Below are positions 15,963 through 24,518 of a DNA stretch of 45,398 nucleotides, in pieces. This DNA is from Eubacterium sp. Lineage in GTDB: Bacteria > Bacillota > Clostridia > Lachnospirales > Lachnospiraceae. The notes under the pieces are model-generated. The model did no database searches. It worked only from the letters and a program-made list of their open reading frames with translations, and was not told where the DNA came from. A program made the translations under genes and the position numbers. The stretch's first letter is position 1, and the number at the start of each line of letters is the position of its first letter. The stretch spans positions 1-45,398 of the forward strand of contig JAAWJJ010000024.1 of NCBI GenBank assembly GCA_022796875.1, in the 5' to 3' direction.

Positions 15963-17441
15963 ATGAAATTAGGCAGGATGTTGGAACGGTTGGAATATCG
16001 GATACAAAATGAAGATAAAGATTCAGAGATCACAAGCCTGGTGTACGATTCGAGAAAATTGGAGCCAGGCTGCCTGTTTGTCTGTATCAAAGGCGCGGCG
16101 GTAGACGGCCATATTTTTGCAAAAGAGGCGGTGGAAAAAGGGGCAAAAGCGATTGTGGTGCAGGAGGAACCGGAAATTGATATTCCGCAGTCCGTAACGC
16201 TGATCCGGGTAGAAGATACCAGGTATGCGCTGGCGTTGTTGTCGGCGGCATGGTTCGGGCATCCGGCGGAGCGGCTGAAAGTAATCGGAGTGACCGGAAC
16301 CAAAGGAAAAACGACCACTACCTATATGGTAAAATCTATTCTGGAAAGCGCCGGATATCGGGTAGGATTGATTGGGACGATCGAAGCAGTGATCGGTGAG
16401 AAAAAAATTCCGGCAAAAAATACGACGCCGGAATCTTATGTGATCCAGCAGTATTTCCGGGAGATGTTAGACGCCGGGTGCGACGCCTGCGTGATGGAAG
16501 TATCTTCGCAGGGCCTGATGATGCACCGGACTTCTGGATTTTTGTTTGAGATCGGGATTTTTACCAATATCGAACCGGATCATATCGGGCCGAACGAACA
16601 TGCGAGTTTTGAAGAGTATCTGGCATGTAAGGGAATGTTGTTCCGCCAATGCCGGACCGGAATTGTAAACTGTGACGATGTTCATTATAAAGACGTTATC
16701 AAAGACCATACGTGTACGATAGAAACCTACGGGTTTTCCCCGCAGGCAGATTTGTATGCGGCAAATACAAAGCTGATTCACAGGCCGGGATATCTGGGCG
16801 TGCAGTATGAGGTGAAAGGCCTGGCGGATTTCGCGGTGGAGATCGACGTTCCGGGAAAATTCAGCGTATACAATTCGCTGACTGCGATCGCGATCTGCCG
16901 CCATTTTAATGTGTCGGCGGAAGATATGAAAAAAGCCTTAAAAGAAGCGAAAGTGAAAGGCCGGATTGAGATGGTCAAAGTGTCGGATAATTTTTCCCTG
17001 ATGATCGATTACGCCCATAATGCGATGAGCCTGGAAAGCCTGCTTACGACGCTGAGAGAATATGAGCCGGGCAGGATCGTATGCCTGTTTGGCTGCGGGG
17101 GCAACCGTTCCCGTATGCGCCGTTATGAAATGGGGGAAGTATCCGGCAGGCTGGCGGATTTGTCCGTGATCACCTCGGATAACCCGCGGGACGAAGATCC
17201 GCAGGCGATTATTGACGATATTAAAGTCGGGATTGCAAAAACAAACGGAGAATACGTGGAAATCGTTGACCGGAAAGAAGCGATCCGTTACGCCATTCTG
17301 CACGGGAAACCGGGCGACGTCATTGTACTCGCCGGTAAAGGGCATGAAGATTATCAGGAAATCAAAGGCGTCAAATATCCGATGGATGAAAGGGATCTGA
17401 TTGCGGATGTTTTGAAAGAGGAACAACTGAGCGTAAAATGA
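15963..17441 (+). CDS. murE: UDP-N-acetylmuramyl-tripeptide synthetase MurE
   Basis: A 492-residue Mur ligase adding the third stem-peptide residue in the cytoplasmic stage of peptidoglycan synthesis. The ATP loop is VTGTKGKTTTTYMV near residue 113. FTNIEPDHIGPNEH and CKGMLF (with the carbamylated Lys) follow in the central domain. The C-terminal domain has SDNPRDEDP near 405; DNPR at this place is the signature of ligases that add meso-diaminopimelate rather than lysine. It heads a murE-priA-def transcription unit with its own promoter. Confidence 0.96.
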   Translation: MKLGRMLERLEYRIQNEDKDSEITSLVYDSRKLEPGCLFVCIKGAAVDGHIFAKEAVEKGAKAIVVQEEPEIDIPQSVTLIRVEDTRYALALLSAAWFGHPAERLKVIGVTGTKGKTTTTYMVKSILESAGYRVGLIGTIEAVIGEKKIPAKNTTPESYVIQQYFREMLDAGCDACVMEVSSQGLMMHRTSGFLFEIGIFTNIEPDHIGPNEHASFEEYLACKGMLFRQCRTGIVNCDDVHYKDVIKDHTCTIETYGFSPQADLYAANTKLIHRPGYLGVQYEVKGLADFAVEIDVPGKFSVYNSLTAIAICRHFNVSAEDMKKALKEAKVKGRIEMVKVSDNFSLMIDYAHNAMSLESLLTTLREYEPGRIVCLFGCGGNRSRMRRYEMGEVSGRLADLSVITSDNPRDEDPQAIIDDIKVGIAKTNGEYVEIVDRKEAIRYAILHGKPGDVIVLAGKGHEDYQEIKGVKYPMDERDLIADVLKEEQLSVK

Positions 17442-17471
17442 GCGGGAAAGAAGAGAAAGAGAACACAGGCT

Positions 17472-19787
17472 ATGGCGCTGTATGCAAATATTATCATAGA
17501 CATTTCTTTGGAAAAACTGGATAAGACGTTCCAGTATCTGGTGCCGGAAGACATGCAGGATAAATTGTCGGAAGGGATGCGCGTAAACGTACCGTTCGGC
17601 AAAGGAAACCGGCAGGTGAAAGGTTATGTACTGGAACTTACGGAAACGCTGGAATTTGAAGTGAGCCGTATCAAGCCGATTACGTCTGTCGTTACGGAAG
17701 AAGTCGCCGTCGAATCGCAGATGATTGCGCTTGCGGCGTGGATTCGCAGGCAATACGGCGGGACGATGAATCAGGCGTTAAAAACCGTGCTTCCGGTCAG
17801 GGCAAAATTAAAACAGCGCACGGAGCGTACGGTTAAGCTTTGTTTAAATGAAGCCAAAACAAAAAAACAATTGGAAGAATACAAACGGAAGCATTATACC
17901 GCAAGATACCGCTTACTGAGCGCATTGGCGGAATACGGGGAACTGGATTACCGTCTGATTACTGCAAAACTGAATATCAATATGTCCGTCATAAAGGCGA
18001 TGGAGCAGAAAAATATCGTGGAAGTGATGGAAACGGCGAGTTACCGCAATCCGGTGGAAACCATGCTGCATGCAGGGCAGCCGCACTGGAGTACGCGCCA
18101 TTCGCTCAATGAGATGCAAATGCAGGCGGCGGAGGAGATCTGGAAAGAACGGCTTGCGCCGCATCCGCGCCCCTGTCTTTTGCACGGTGTGACCGGCAGT
18201 GGGAAGACGGAAGTATATATGGAACTGATCGCCCGTGTGTTAAAAGAGGGCAGGCAGGCGATCGTTTTGATTCCCGAAATTGCGTTGACATTCCAGACGG
18301 TCATGCGTTTTTACCATCGTTTCGGCAGCCGGATTTCGATTATGAATTCAAAAATGTCGGCCGGGGAACGCTATGACCAGTATCTTCGCGCGCAAAAAAG
18401 TGAAATTTCGGTTATGGTAGGGCCGCGTTCGGCTCTGTTTACGCCGTTTACCAATTTGGGTATCATTATTATTGACGAAGAGCATGAAAGCAGTTATAAA
18501 AGCGAAACGACGCCGAAATATCACGCCAGGGAAACCGCGGGAAAAATAGCCGCGATGAATCATGCGTTACTTGTGCTCGGTTCGGCTACGCCGTCATTGG
18601 AAAGCTACTACAGGACAAAAACAAAAGAATACCGCCTATTTACAATTTCCAAACGGGTGGCGGCAAGGTCGCTGCCAAAGGTGCAGGTTGTGGATTTGCG
18701 GGAGGAATTAAAGTCGGGCAACCGTTCCGTTTTTAGTGTGGCATTGCAGCAGCAGATCGAAAAAACGCTTTTGCGAAACGAGCAGGTGATGCTCTTTTTG
18801 AACCGGCGCGGCGTAGCCGGTTTTGTGTCCTGCCGAAGCTGCGGTTCGGTCATAAAATGCCCGCATTGCGACGTGTCGCTCAGCCAGCACGGACAAGGGA
18901 GGCTGGTCTGCCATTATTGCGGCTTTGAAACGGTGATGCCGTCGGCCTGCCCTCAGTGTGGCTCGAAGTATATCGGCGGTTTCCGGGCCGGAACGGAAAA
19001 AATCGAACAGGAAATTAAAAAAATGTATCCGTCGGCGCGCGTTTTGCGAATGGACGCCGATACGACGAGAAAAAAAGACGGATATGAACAGTTGCTGTCC
19101 ACATTTGCCAATCATGAAGCCGATATTCTGATCGGGACGCAGATGATCGTAAAAGGGCATGATTTTCCGGATGTGACGCTGGTCGGTATTTTGTCCGCAG
19201 ATATGTCGCTGCATATCAGTGATTACCGGGCGGCGGAAAGGACTTTCCAGCTGCTGACGCAGGCAGCGGGCCGGGCCGGCAGAGGAGAGAAGAGAGGAAC
19301 CGTCGTGATTCAGGCTTACCAGCCGGAGCACTACAGTATCATAACGGCCGGAAATCAGGATTACACCGGGTTTTACGAGCAGGAAATGATATATCGTGAA
19401 ATAGCGGCATATCCGCCGGTGTGTAATCTGATGCAGATTTTTCTGGCGTCGGCTTCTTTGGAAAGTTTGCAGGCGGCCGCAAAGCTTGTGAAAGAAAAAA
19501 TCTGTCAGTCGAATGAAAGAGTAATAAAAGAGAGTGTCCGTCAGTCAAACGAAAGAATAATAAAGGAAAGCGCCCGTCATAAAATAGATGATTTGAAAAT
19601 AATAGGTCCGGCGGACGCCGTGATTTCAAAAATAAATGATATTTACCGCAAAGTAATTTATCTAAAGCATATGGATTACGGTTTTTTAGTTGCGGTAAAA
19701 GACGAATTGGAAGAGTATACAAAAAAGCATATGGATTTTCGGAATATTGTGGTACAATATGATTTTAACCCGATCAATCCAATTTAA
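17472..19787 (+). CDS. priA: Primosomal protein N' (PriA helicase)
   Basis: A 771-residue DEXH-type 3'-5' helicase that restarts collapsed replication forks. The N-terminal 3'-DNA-binding domain covers about residues 1-110. Walker A is LLHGVTGSGKTEVYMELI near 240. The DEAH-box equivalent is IIIDEEHESSYKSE. The zinc region has eight cysteines in four pairs (CRSCG, CPHCD, CHYCG, CPQCG) at about 455-500. The C-terminal helicase motif VVIQAYQPEHYSI is present. Near residues 677-702 there is an extra in-frame insertion of two 12-residue repeats (SNERVIKES / SNERIIKES) absent from typical PriA. Confidence 0.96.
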   Translation: MALYANIIIDISLEKLDKTFQYLVPEDMQDKLSEGMRVNVPFGKGNRQVKGYVLELTETLEFEVSRIKPITSVVTEEVAVESQMIALAAWIRRQYGGTMNQALKTVLPVRAKLKQRTERTVKLCLNEAKTKKQLEEYKRKHYTARYRLLSALAEYGELDYRLITAKLNINMSVIKAMEQKNIVEVMETASYRNPVETMLHAGQPHWSTRHSLNEMQMQAAEEIWKERLAPHPRPCLLHGVTGSGKTEVYMELIARVLKEGRQAIVLIPEIALTFQTVMRFYHRFGSRISIMNSKMSAGERYDQYLRAQKSEISVMVGPRSALFTPFTNLGIIIIDEEHESSYKSETTPKYHARETAGKIAAMNHALLVLGSATPSLESYYRTKTKEYRLFTISKRVAARSLPKVQVVDLREELKSGNRSVFSVALQQQIEKTLLRNEQVMLFLNRRGVAGFVSCRSCGSVIKCPHCDVSLSQHGQGRLVCHYCGFETVMPSACPQCGSKYIGGFRAGTEKIEQEIKKMYPSARVLRMDADTTRKKDGYEQLLSTFANHEADILIGTQMIVKGHDFPDVTLVGILSADMSLHISDYRAAERTFQLLTQAAGRAGRGEKRGTVVIQAYQPEHYSIITAGNQDYTGFYEQEMIYREIAAYPPVCNLMQIFLASASLESLQAAAKLVKEKICQSNERVIKESVRQSNERIIKESARHKIDDLKIIGPADAVISKINDIYRKVIYLKHMDYGFLVAVKDELEEYTKKHMDFRNIVVQYDFNPINPI
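19503..19574 (+). repeat. 36-bp in-frame tandem repeat within priA (2 copies plus part)
   Basis: Units at 19503-19538 and 19539-19574, with a third unit beginning for about 6 bases. They encode 12-residue charged repeats in the C-terminal domain. Confidence 0.85.
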
Positions 19788-19852
19788 CATATCTGACAAA
19801 AACGGGAAAATATATTTTACAGGTATTTCTTTAAACACAGGAGGGAAAGAAA

Positions 19853-20341
19853 GTGGCACTTAGGGAAATCAGAGTATTAGGGGATGAGATACTGAAAAAA
19901 ACATGTCGTGAAGTAAAAGAAATGACTCCGCGGATGAAAGAACTGGTAAATGATATGCTGGATACGATGTATGAAGCAAACGGCGTCGGGCTGGCGGCTC
20001 CGCAGGTCGGCATTTTACGCCGGATTGTGGTGATAGACATCAGCGAAGAACAAAACGAGCCGTTGATTATGATAAATCCGAGGCTTCTGGAAACAGAAGG
20101 GGAGCAGACCGGCGACGAGGGATGCTTAAGCCTGCCGGGGAAAGCAGGGGAAGTAACCCGGCCGAATTATGTAAAAGCGATTGCTTATGATACCGATATG
20201 AAAGAATTTGAAGTAGAAGGAACGGAATTGCTGGCCAGGGCGATCTGCCACGAACTGGATCATCTGGACGGGCATATGTATGTAGAAAAAGTAAACGGCC
20301 CGATCCATGACGTCAATAACGAGGAGGACGAGCAGGAATAG
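19853..20341 (+). CDS. def: Peptide deformylase
   Basis: A 162-residue metalloenzyme removing the N-formyl group from nascent proteins. All three family motifs are present: GVGLAAPQVG near residue 44, EGCLSLPG near 88 with the metal Cys, and CHELDHLDG near 130 with two metal His and the catalytic Glu. The start is GTG at 19853 after GGAGGGAAAG. In many Firmicutes fmt follows directly. Here a terminator, a minus-strand flagellin and an ATPase cassette lie between def and fmt. Confidence 0.96.
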   Translation: MALREIRVLGDEILKKTCREVKEMTPRMKELVNDMLDTMYEANGVGLAAPQVGILRRIVVIDISEEQNEPLIMINPRLLETEGEQTGDEGCLSLPGKAGEVTRPNYVKAIAYDTDMKEFEVEGTELLARAICHELDHLDGHMYVEKVNGPIHDVNNEEDEQE

Positions 20342-20364
20342 GCAGGGATTCGTTCGCTTTCATC

Positions 20365-20402
20365 GGCAGGCTCATGAGGTTGTGAGCCTGCCGTTATCTT
20401 TT
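20365..20402 (+). terminator. Intrinsic terminator after def
   Basis: A 10-bp perfect stem GGCAGGCTCA / TGAGCCTGCC around an 8-base loop, followed by GTTATCTTTT. It faces and slightly overlaps the end of the flagellin gene. On the minus strand no good T-run follows. Confidence 0.8.
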
Positions 20403-22692
20403 ATAACAATTTTAGTACGGTCTGAGGCGTCGTATTTGCCTGAGCCATGACAGCCAGATTTGCCTGTTCCAGAATTTGACAGCATGAAAACGCTACCATT
20501 TCATCCGCTATGTCGGCATCTGAAATTCTGCTTTCGGAGGCCGATACGTTCTCACTGGTAATGGCGTTGGCGGCATACAGATGATCGAGTGCATTCTGAT
20601 AACTGCCGTAGCGGCTTCTTTGCTGAGAAACGTAATTGATCGCCTGATCGCACACGGAGAGTACCTTTTCCGCGGCGCTGTGGCTCGACACATCTAAAAC
20701 TATGTTTTTGCCAAAAACCGCTGTGGTGCGCATATCGGCATAATCAAGTCGAAAGCTGTTTCCGCTGTATGCGCCTACCTGCAGGCGGATGATGCTGTTT
20801 TTGACCGTCGGAGATCCGCCGCCTGTACCATTGCCTGCACCACCGCCCGATGGCGGTGCGTTTCCGCCTGTCTGTCCATCCAGTTTAAGAAACCATGCGT
20901 CAAGGTTTCCTTTGTTTTTGCCTGCGAGATCTTCGTCGTTGGATCTGCTGTTGCCGGCGAGCAGGATATCTCCATCTCCGCTTTCAAAGATGAAGTTGAA
21001 AGAATCGTCCCCGCTTCCGCCATGTACTTCATCCCAAATAATTTCACCGGAGTCTTTGTCAATCATAAATACCCATGCATTATCCCCGGAATACCCGGCC
21101 TTTTGAGTTACGTCTTCATCCATTGCGCCTACTCTTCCGGCAATAACAAAACCATTTTCTGTTTCCACAACGCAGCTGCCGGCATCGTCTTTGCTGCTTC
21201 CATATGATTTACTCCAGACAGGAGTCAGGTTTTTATCCAGTTTCATGACCCAGATATTTTTGCCACGTGTTTCGTCCGTCGAAGGCGCGTCTGTTCCGAC
21301 AGTATCCGTAATTCCGGCCGTTCCGACTACGATATACTCTCCGGCAGAGGTTTCTATAATCTGACTGATATTTTCTCCGCTGTTGTGATATACACCGGGA
21401 GCCGGGGAATCCCCGAACCGCAATACTTTCTCGGCATTCCCGTCCTTATCAAATTTCGTAATAAAGGCGCTGTGGCTGCCGTCCCCGATAATATCTGTCG
21501 GAAGCTTGTGGCTGCTGCCATCGTTGTTGCTCTGCGTAAAATCCCACGAGAGCGTATAGTTTCCGCCGATGTATCCGCCGTCTGATGTGGAATAGAGCCG
21601 GGAGATTTGTTCGTTTCCGCTGCCGCCGACCCGATACGCCTTTTTCTCAAAAGCGTCATAGTTATCGTTCGGGTTGACCGAAGGGTCGATGACCATCATA
21701 ATGGTGTCACGGCCTCCCAGTTCCGTTCCGCCTAAAGGATTACCTCTTCCGTCCTTGATGTCGTTTCCGTCAAATGATTGAACGGAGAGAAAGACATGAC
21801 CGCTGCCATCCTGCATGAGAAATGCATTATTAATGTTGTTATCTGTGCCGGCACATTGAAACTGATACGTCCATGCAATATTTCCGTTTGTATCCAACTT
21901 TGTCAGAAGAGGCTTTCCGTTGCTGTTTCCTGCTGCCAGATATCCGCCGTCTGCCGTAGGAGCGATGGAATAAAAGGTTTCTCTGCCGGCCGTATTTACC
22001 GTTGTTGTCCAAAGAACTTCACCGTCCGTCCCGACCTTGGTAATCCATCCGCTTTGTTTCCCCGGTGCGGAACCGGAGCCGTCCAAATCCAGGTCAGTGC
22101 TGTTAGTGCTTCCGCAGAAAACGAGGGTGCCGTCGGGATTGCAGATGGCGCTGCCCATAAAATCATTTCCGGAACCGCCATAAGTAGCGCGGTCCGAGAG
22201 TATATCAGAAATGGCGCCGTCTATCACGAATCCCGTGCCGCCCGTGCCGCTTCCGCTCAATGCTGCCCCGGTAGTTTCTCCGCATAGCATATGATGTCCG
22301 TTAAAAGAAGTGCAGTATGCAATTTTGTTAATTTCTACAGAGAGGGCGTCGATCTCAAGCTGGATTGCCATGCGGTCCCCTGCTGTATTTGTATCATTCG
22401 CCGCCTGAACAGACAACTCGCGAATCCGTTGGAGAATGTCGTGTACTTCCTGCATTCCGCTTTCACCAACCTGAACAAAATTGATACCGTCCTGTATATT
22501 CTCATTTGCCTGATTTAAACCGCGGATCTGCGCGCGCATTTTCTGTGAGATAGAAAGCCCGGCCGCGTCGTCTGCCGCACGGTTGATGCGGTAGCCGCTG
22601 GAAAGACGCTCGGATGTCCTGGCTTTATTGGCGGCGATACTCTTTGATTGGCCGGAAGCTTCCATACTTGCCAGATTATGTTGAATAATCAT
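20401..22692 (-). CDS. Flagellin with a seven-bladed beta-propeller as variable domain
   Basis: A 763-residue protein. Residues 1-140 are a classic flagellin D0/D1 N-terminus (MIIQHNLASM, SSGYRINRAADDAAGLSISQKM, IQDGINFVQVGE). Residues about 634-763 are the matching C-terminus (ESRISDADIADEMVAFS, QANTTPQTVLKLL). Between them about 440 residues form seven repeats, beginning near 171, 233, 279, 354, 426, 497 and 557. Each has the pattern GGSGxD...DGGYIxAGxS...AWxxKLDxxGxxxW, the signature of a lectin-like or PQQ-like beta-propeller. A Gly/Pro/Ser linker (TGGNAPPSGGGAGNG) joins propeller to D1. It should be exported by the flagellar system and display the propeller on the filament surface. No other flagellar gene is in the window. 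Confidence 0.9.
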   Translation of the reverse strand: MIIQHNLASMEASGQSKSIAANKARTSERLSSGYRINRAADDAAGLSISQKMRAQIRGLNQANENIQDGINFVQVGESGMQEVHDILQRIRELSVQAANDTNTAGDRMAIQLEIDALSVEINKIAYCTSFNGHHMLCGETTGAALSGSGTGGTGFVIDGAISDILSDRATYGGSGNDFMGSAICNPDGTLVFCGSTNSTDLDLDGSGSAPGKQSGWITKVGTDGEVLWTTTVNTAGRETFYSIAPTADGGYLAAGNSNGKPLLTKLDTNGNIAWTYQFQCAGTDNNINNAFLMQDGSGHVFLSVQSFDGNDIKDGRGNPLGGTELGGRDTIMMVIDPSVNPNDNYDAFEKKAYRVGGSGNEQISRLYSTSDGGYIGGNYTLSWDFTQSNNDGSSHKLPTDIIGDGSHSAFITKFDKDGNAEKVLRFGDSPAPGVYHNSGENISQIIETSAGEYIVVGTAGITDTVGTDAPSTDETRGKNIWVMKLDKNLTPVWSKSYGSSKDDAGSCVVETENGFVIAGRVGAMDEDVTQKAGYSGDNAWVFMIDKDSGEIIWDEVHGGSGDDSFNFIFESGDGDILLAGNSRSNDEDLAGKNKGNLDAWFLKLDGQTGGNAPPSGGGAGNGTGGGSPTVKNSIIRLQVGAYSGNSFRLDYADMRTTAVFGKNIVLDVSSHSAAEKVLSVCDQAINYVSQQRSRYGSYQNALDHLYAANAITSENVSASESRISDADIADEMVAFSCCQILEQANLAVMAQANTTPQTVLKLL

Positions 22693-22764
22693 TGCATTTA
22701 CTCCTTTTAGATTCTTTTGCTATAGGTGTACCTTTTGATGGTTCTCTCACTGCCTCTTTATTTT

Positions 22765-22792
22765 ATTATAACAAAAAAACAAGGGAAATCAA
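22765..22792 (-). promoter_or_regulatory. Flagellin promoter (sigma-A type)
   Basis: On the minus strand TTGATT (22787-22792) is 16 bases from a perfect TATAAT (22765-22770), about 70 bases upstream of the flagellin start. This is not a sigma-28 type site; no convincing TAAA-N15-GCCGATAA was found. Confidence 0.55.
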
Positions 22793-22810
22793 TAAATTGA
22801 CATACCATTA

Positions 22811-22912
22811 TCAGAAGTTGGCAGTATCAGAAAACCTGATTTCATAGATTTTTTCGTCAGTCCTATACAAAATATAACAATTGCCTGCTTCATCAAATGG
22901 ATTTTCTTCCGC
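22811..22912 (-). pseudogene. 33-residue coding remnant between flagellin and cassette 2
   Basis: In the roughly 480-base spacer between the flagellin start and the second ATPase, the minus strand carries a 33-codon open stretch. It reads AEENPFDEAGNCYILYRTDE and on to IRFSDTANF, bounded upstream by TAA and with no start codon. It looks like the C-terminal scrap of a small protein, but I cannot name it. The rest of the spacer (22913-23077) is AT-rich and shows no gene that I can support. Confidence 0.3.
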
Positions 22913-23077
22913 TTACAAAAATGTTGCTGGAACATTCTGCCGTCCGAAACCATGCAGTAAATGTTCCAATAATATTTTTTATATTGCCAACTTTTAGAAA
23001 TTATGAATAAAGCTGTTCCGTAAGAAATCGGTCAGACTGCCAGCGGCTTCCCCACCCCATGAAAAGAATTTTTGATA

Positions 23078-23106
23078 TTGTATTTTGAGTATAGTATCTA
23101 TATAAT
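23078..23106 (+). promoter_or_regulatory. Promoter of ATPase cassette 2
   Basis: TTGTAT (23078-23083), a 17-base spacer and a perfect TATAAT (23101-23106), about 69 bases before the TTG start. Confidence 0.55.
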
Positions 23107-23174
23107 GACAAGTAGTGCAGATGCTGGCACATAATAATACAGGCAATAAAAAATGTATGGGGAGGGTGAGAAAG

Positions 23175-24518
23175 TTGCAGAGAATTGAGATTAAATATTT
23201 AGGCCCTGTAAAAGAAATAGATATGGAAATAAAAGATTTTAATTTGCTGATAGGCGAACAGGCAACTGGAAAAAGTACTGTGGCAAAGGCAATATATTTT
23301 TTCAGAATGATTAAAGTAACACTGACAGAGTATCTTTGCCAGATATATGACAATGCTCTTTATAATGGAAATGATATTAGCCATGGATTTAATAAAGTAT
23401 TAAAGAAAGAACTGAAATCAATTTTTATTTCACTATTTGGTTTTAGTTGGGATTTGGATCAGCGTTTGTATTTGAAATATGAATACACAGACGGTATTTG
23501 GATTGATGTGAAATTGAATGGAACAGCTAAAAGATATATAAGTGTCAGATATTCTGCAAAACTGACACATGAGATAAAATTATTAGAAGAAGAAGCATTG
23601 AAATTGCACAAGCAAAAACAAAATACAAATACCAGCCTTGCCTATGCAAGTAAAGAACGATTACGTAACTATGATAATTTCAAAAATAATATTAACAGAA
23701 TTTTTGATGATTATAAAGAAACATATTATATTCCGGCAGGAAGAAGTATGATTACATTATTAGTAAATAATCGTTCTCTGATTGAAAACGAGAATCTGGA
23801 TTTAATAACACGTGAATTTATGCGGATTATTGATAATATTCATGGCGCATTTAGTGACGGGATCCGAAATGTCCATAAACGGTATCCGGATGGAGAAAGA
23901 AAGTTTGATGTCAGAAAAACATCAGAAATGTTAATTGCTGATTTAAAAGGCGATTACCAATATAATGCAGGTAAAGAATATATTGTGATGCAGGATGAGG
24001 AAATCCAAAAAGAAAAAATACCAATTAACTTTGCATCATCAGGCCAGCAGGAAGTGTTGTGGTTATTGAATCAATTATATATTTTGATGCTTAAAAAGGA
24101 AGAAGCCTTTGTAATTATAGAGGAACCGGAGGCTCATTTATATCCGGATTTACAGAATAGGGTGGTAGAATTTATTGCATATTTTGCAAACATTAATAAT
24201 AGCGCTGTTCTGATTACCACACACAGTCCATATATTTTGACATCTGTCAATGTATTGTATTGTGCCGGAAAGGCAATTCAGGAATCACCTGATTTGATTA
24301 AAAAGGTGTATGATATAGTAGGAAATGGATGTGAGATTGTTCCGGAAAAAGTTACAGCATTTAAAATTAATAAAGATATAACCGTACAAAACTTAAAAAA
24401 TTACGAATTTGAAGAAATTAATACGGAAATGATCGATGAGGTTTCAGATGATATAAATAGAAAATATGTGGAATTATTTTACTTATTATCTGAAAAGGAA
24501 CAGCAGGGAGAAATGTAA
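23175..24518 (+). CDS. AAA/ABC-type ATPase (OLD/AbiEii-like), cassette 2
   Basis: A 447-residue ATPase. Walker A is LLIGEQATGKSTVAKAIYFF near residue 26. An ABC-signature-like INFASSGQQEVLWLLNQLY is near 290. Walker B with catalytic Glu is AFVIIEEPEAHLYPDLQ near 320, and the switch His is in LITTHSPYILTSVN. The ASSGQQ signature makes it closer to SMC/RecF-type heads than cassette 1. TTG at 23175 is chosen because GGAGGG is 9 bases upstream and the protein then starts at the first strand (MQRIEIKYLGP); in-frame ATGs at 23157 and 23115 have no ribosome site. The DNA is strongly AT-rich relative to def and fmt. The stop abuts the partner ATG. Confidence 0.85.
   Translation: MQRIEIKYLGPVKEIDMEIKDFNLLIGEQATGKSTVAKAIYFFRMIKVTLTEYLCQIYDNALYNGNDISHGFNKVLKKELKSIFISLFGFSWDLDQRLYLKYEYTDGIWIDVKLNGTAKRYISVRYSAKLTHEIKLLEEEALKLHKQKQNTNTSLAYASKERLRNYDNFKNNINRIFDDYKETYYIPAGRSMITLLVNNRSLIENENLDLITREFMRIIDNIHGAFSDGIRNVHKRYPDGERKFDVRKTSEMLIADLKGDYQYNAGKEYIVMQDEEIQKEKIPINFASSGQQEVLWLLNQLYILMLKKEEAFVIIEEPEAHLYPDLQNRVVEFIAYFANINNSAVLITTHSPYILTSVNVLYCAGKAIQESPDLIKKVYDIVGNGCEIVPEKVTAFKINKDITVQNLKNYEFEEINTEMIDEVSDDINRKYVELFYLLSEKEQQGEM

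Noticed and set aside
22720..22770. Sigma-28 promoter for the flagellin
   Set aside because: A TAAA occurs, but the 15-base-distant partner matches GCCGATAA poorly, while a good sigma-A site overlaps.
22994..23353. A 119-codon minus-strand frame over the start of ATPase cassette 2
   Set aside because: It lies antisense to the conserved Walker A region and has a composition typical of a shadow frame.
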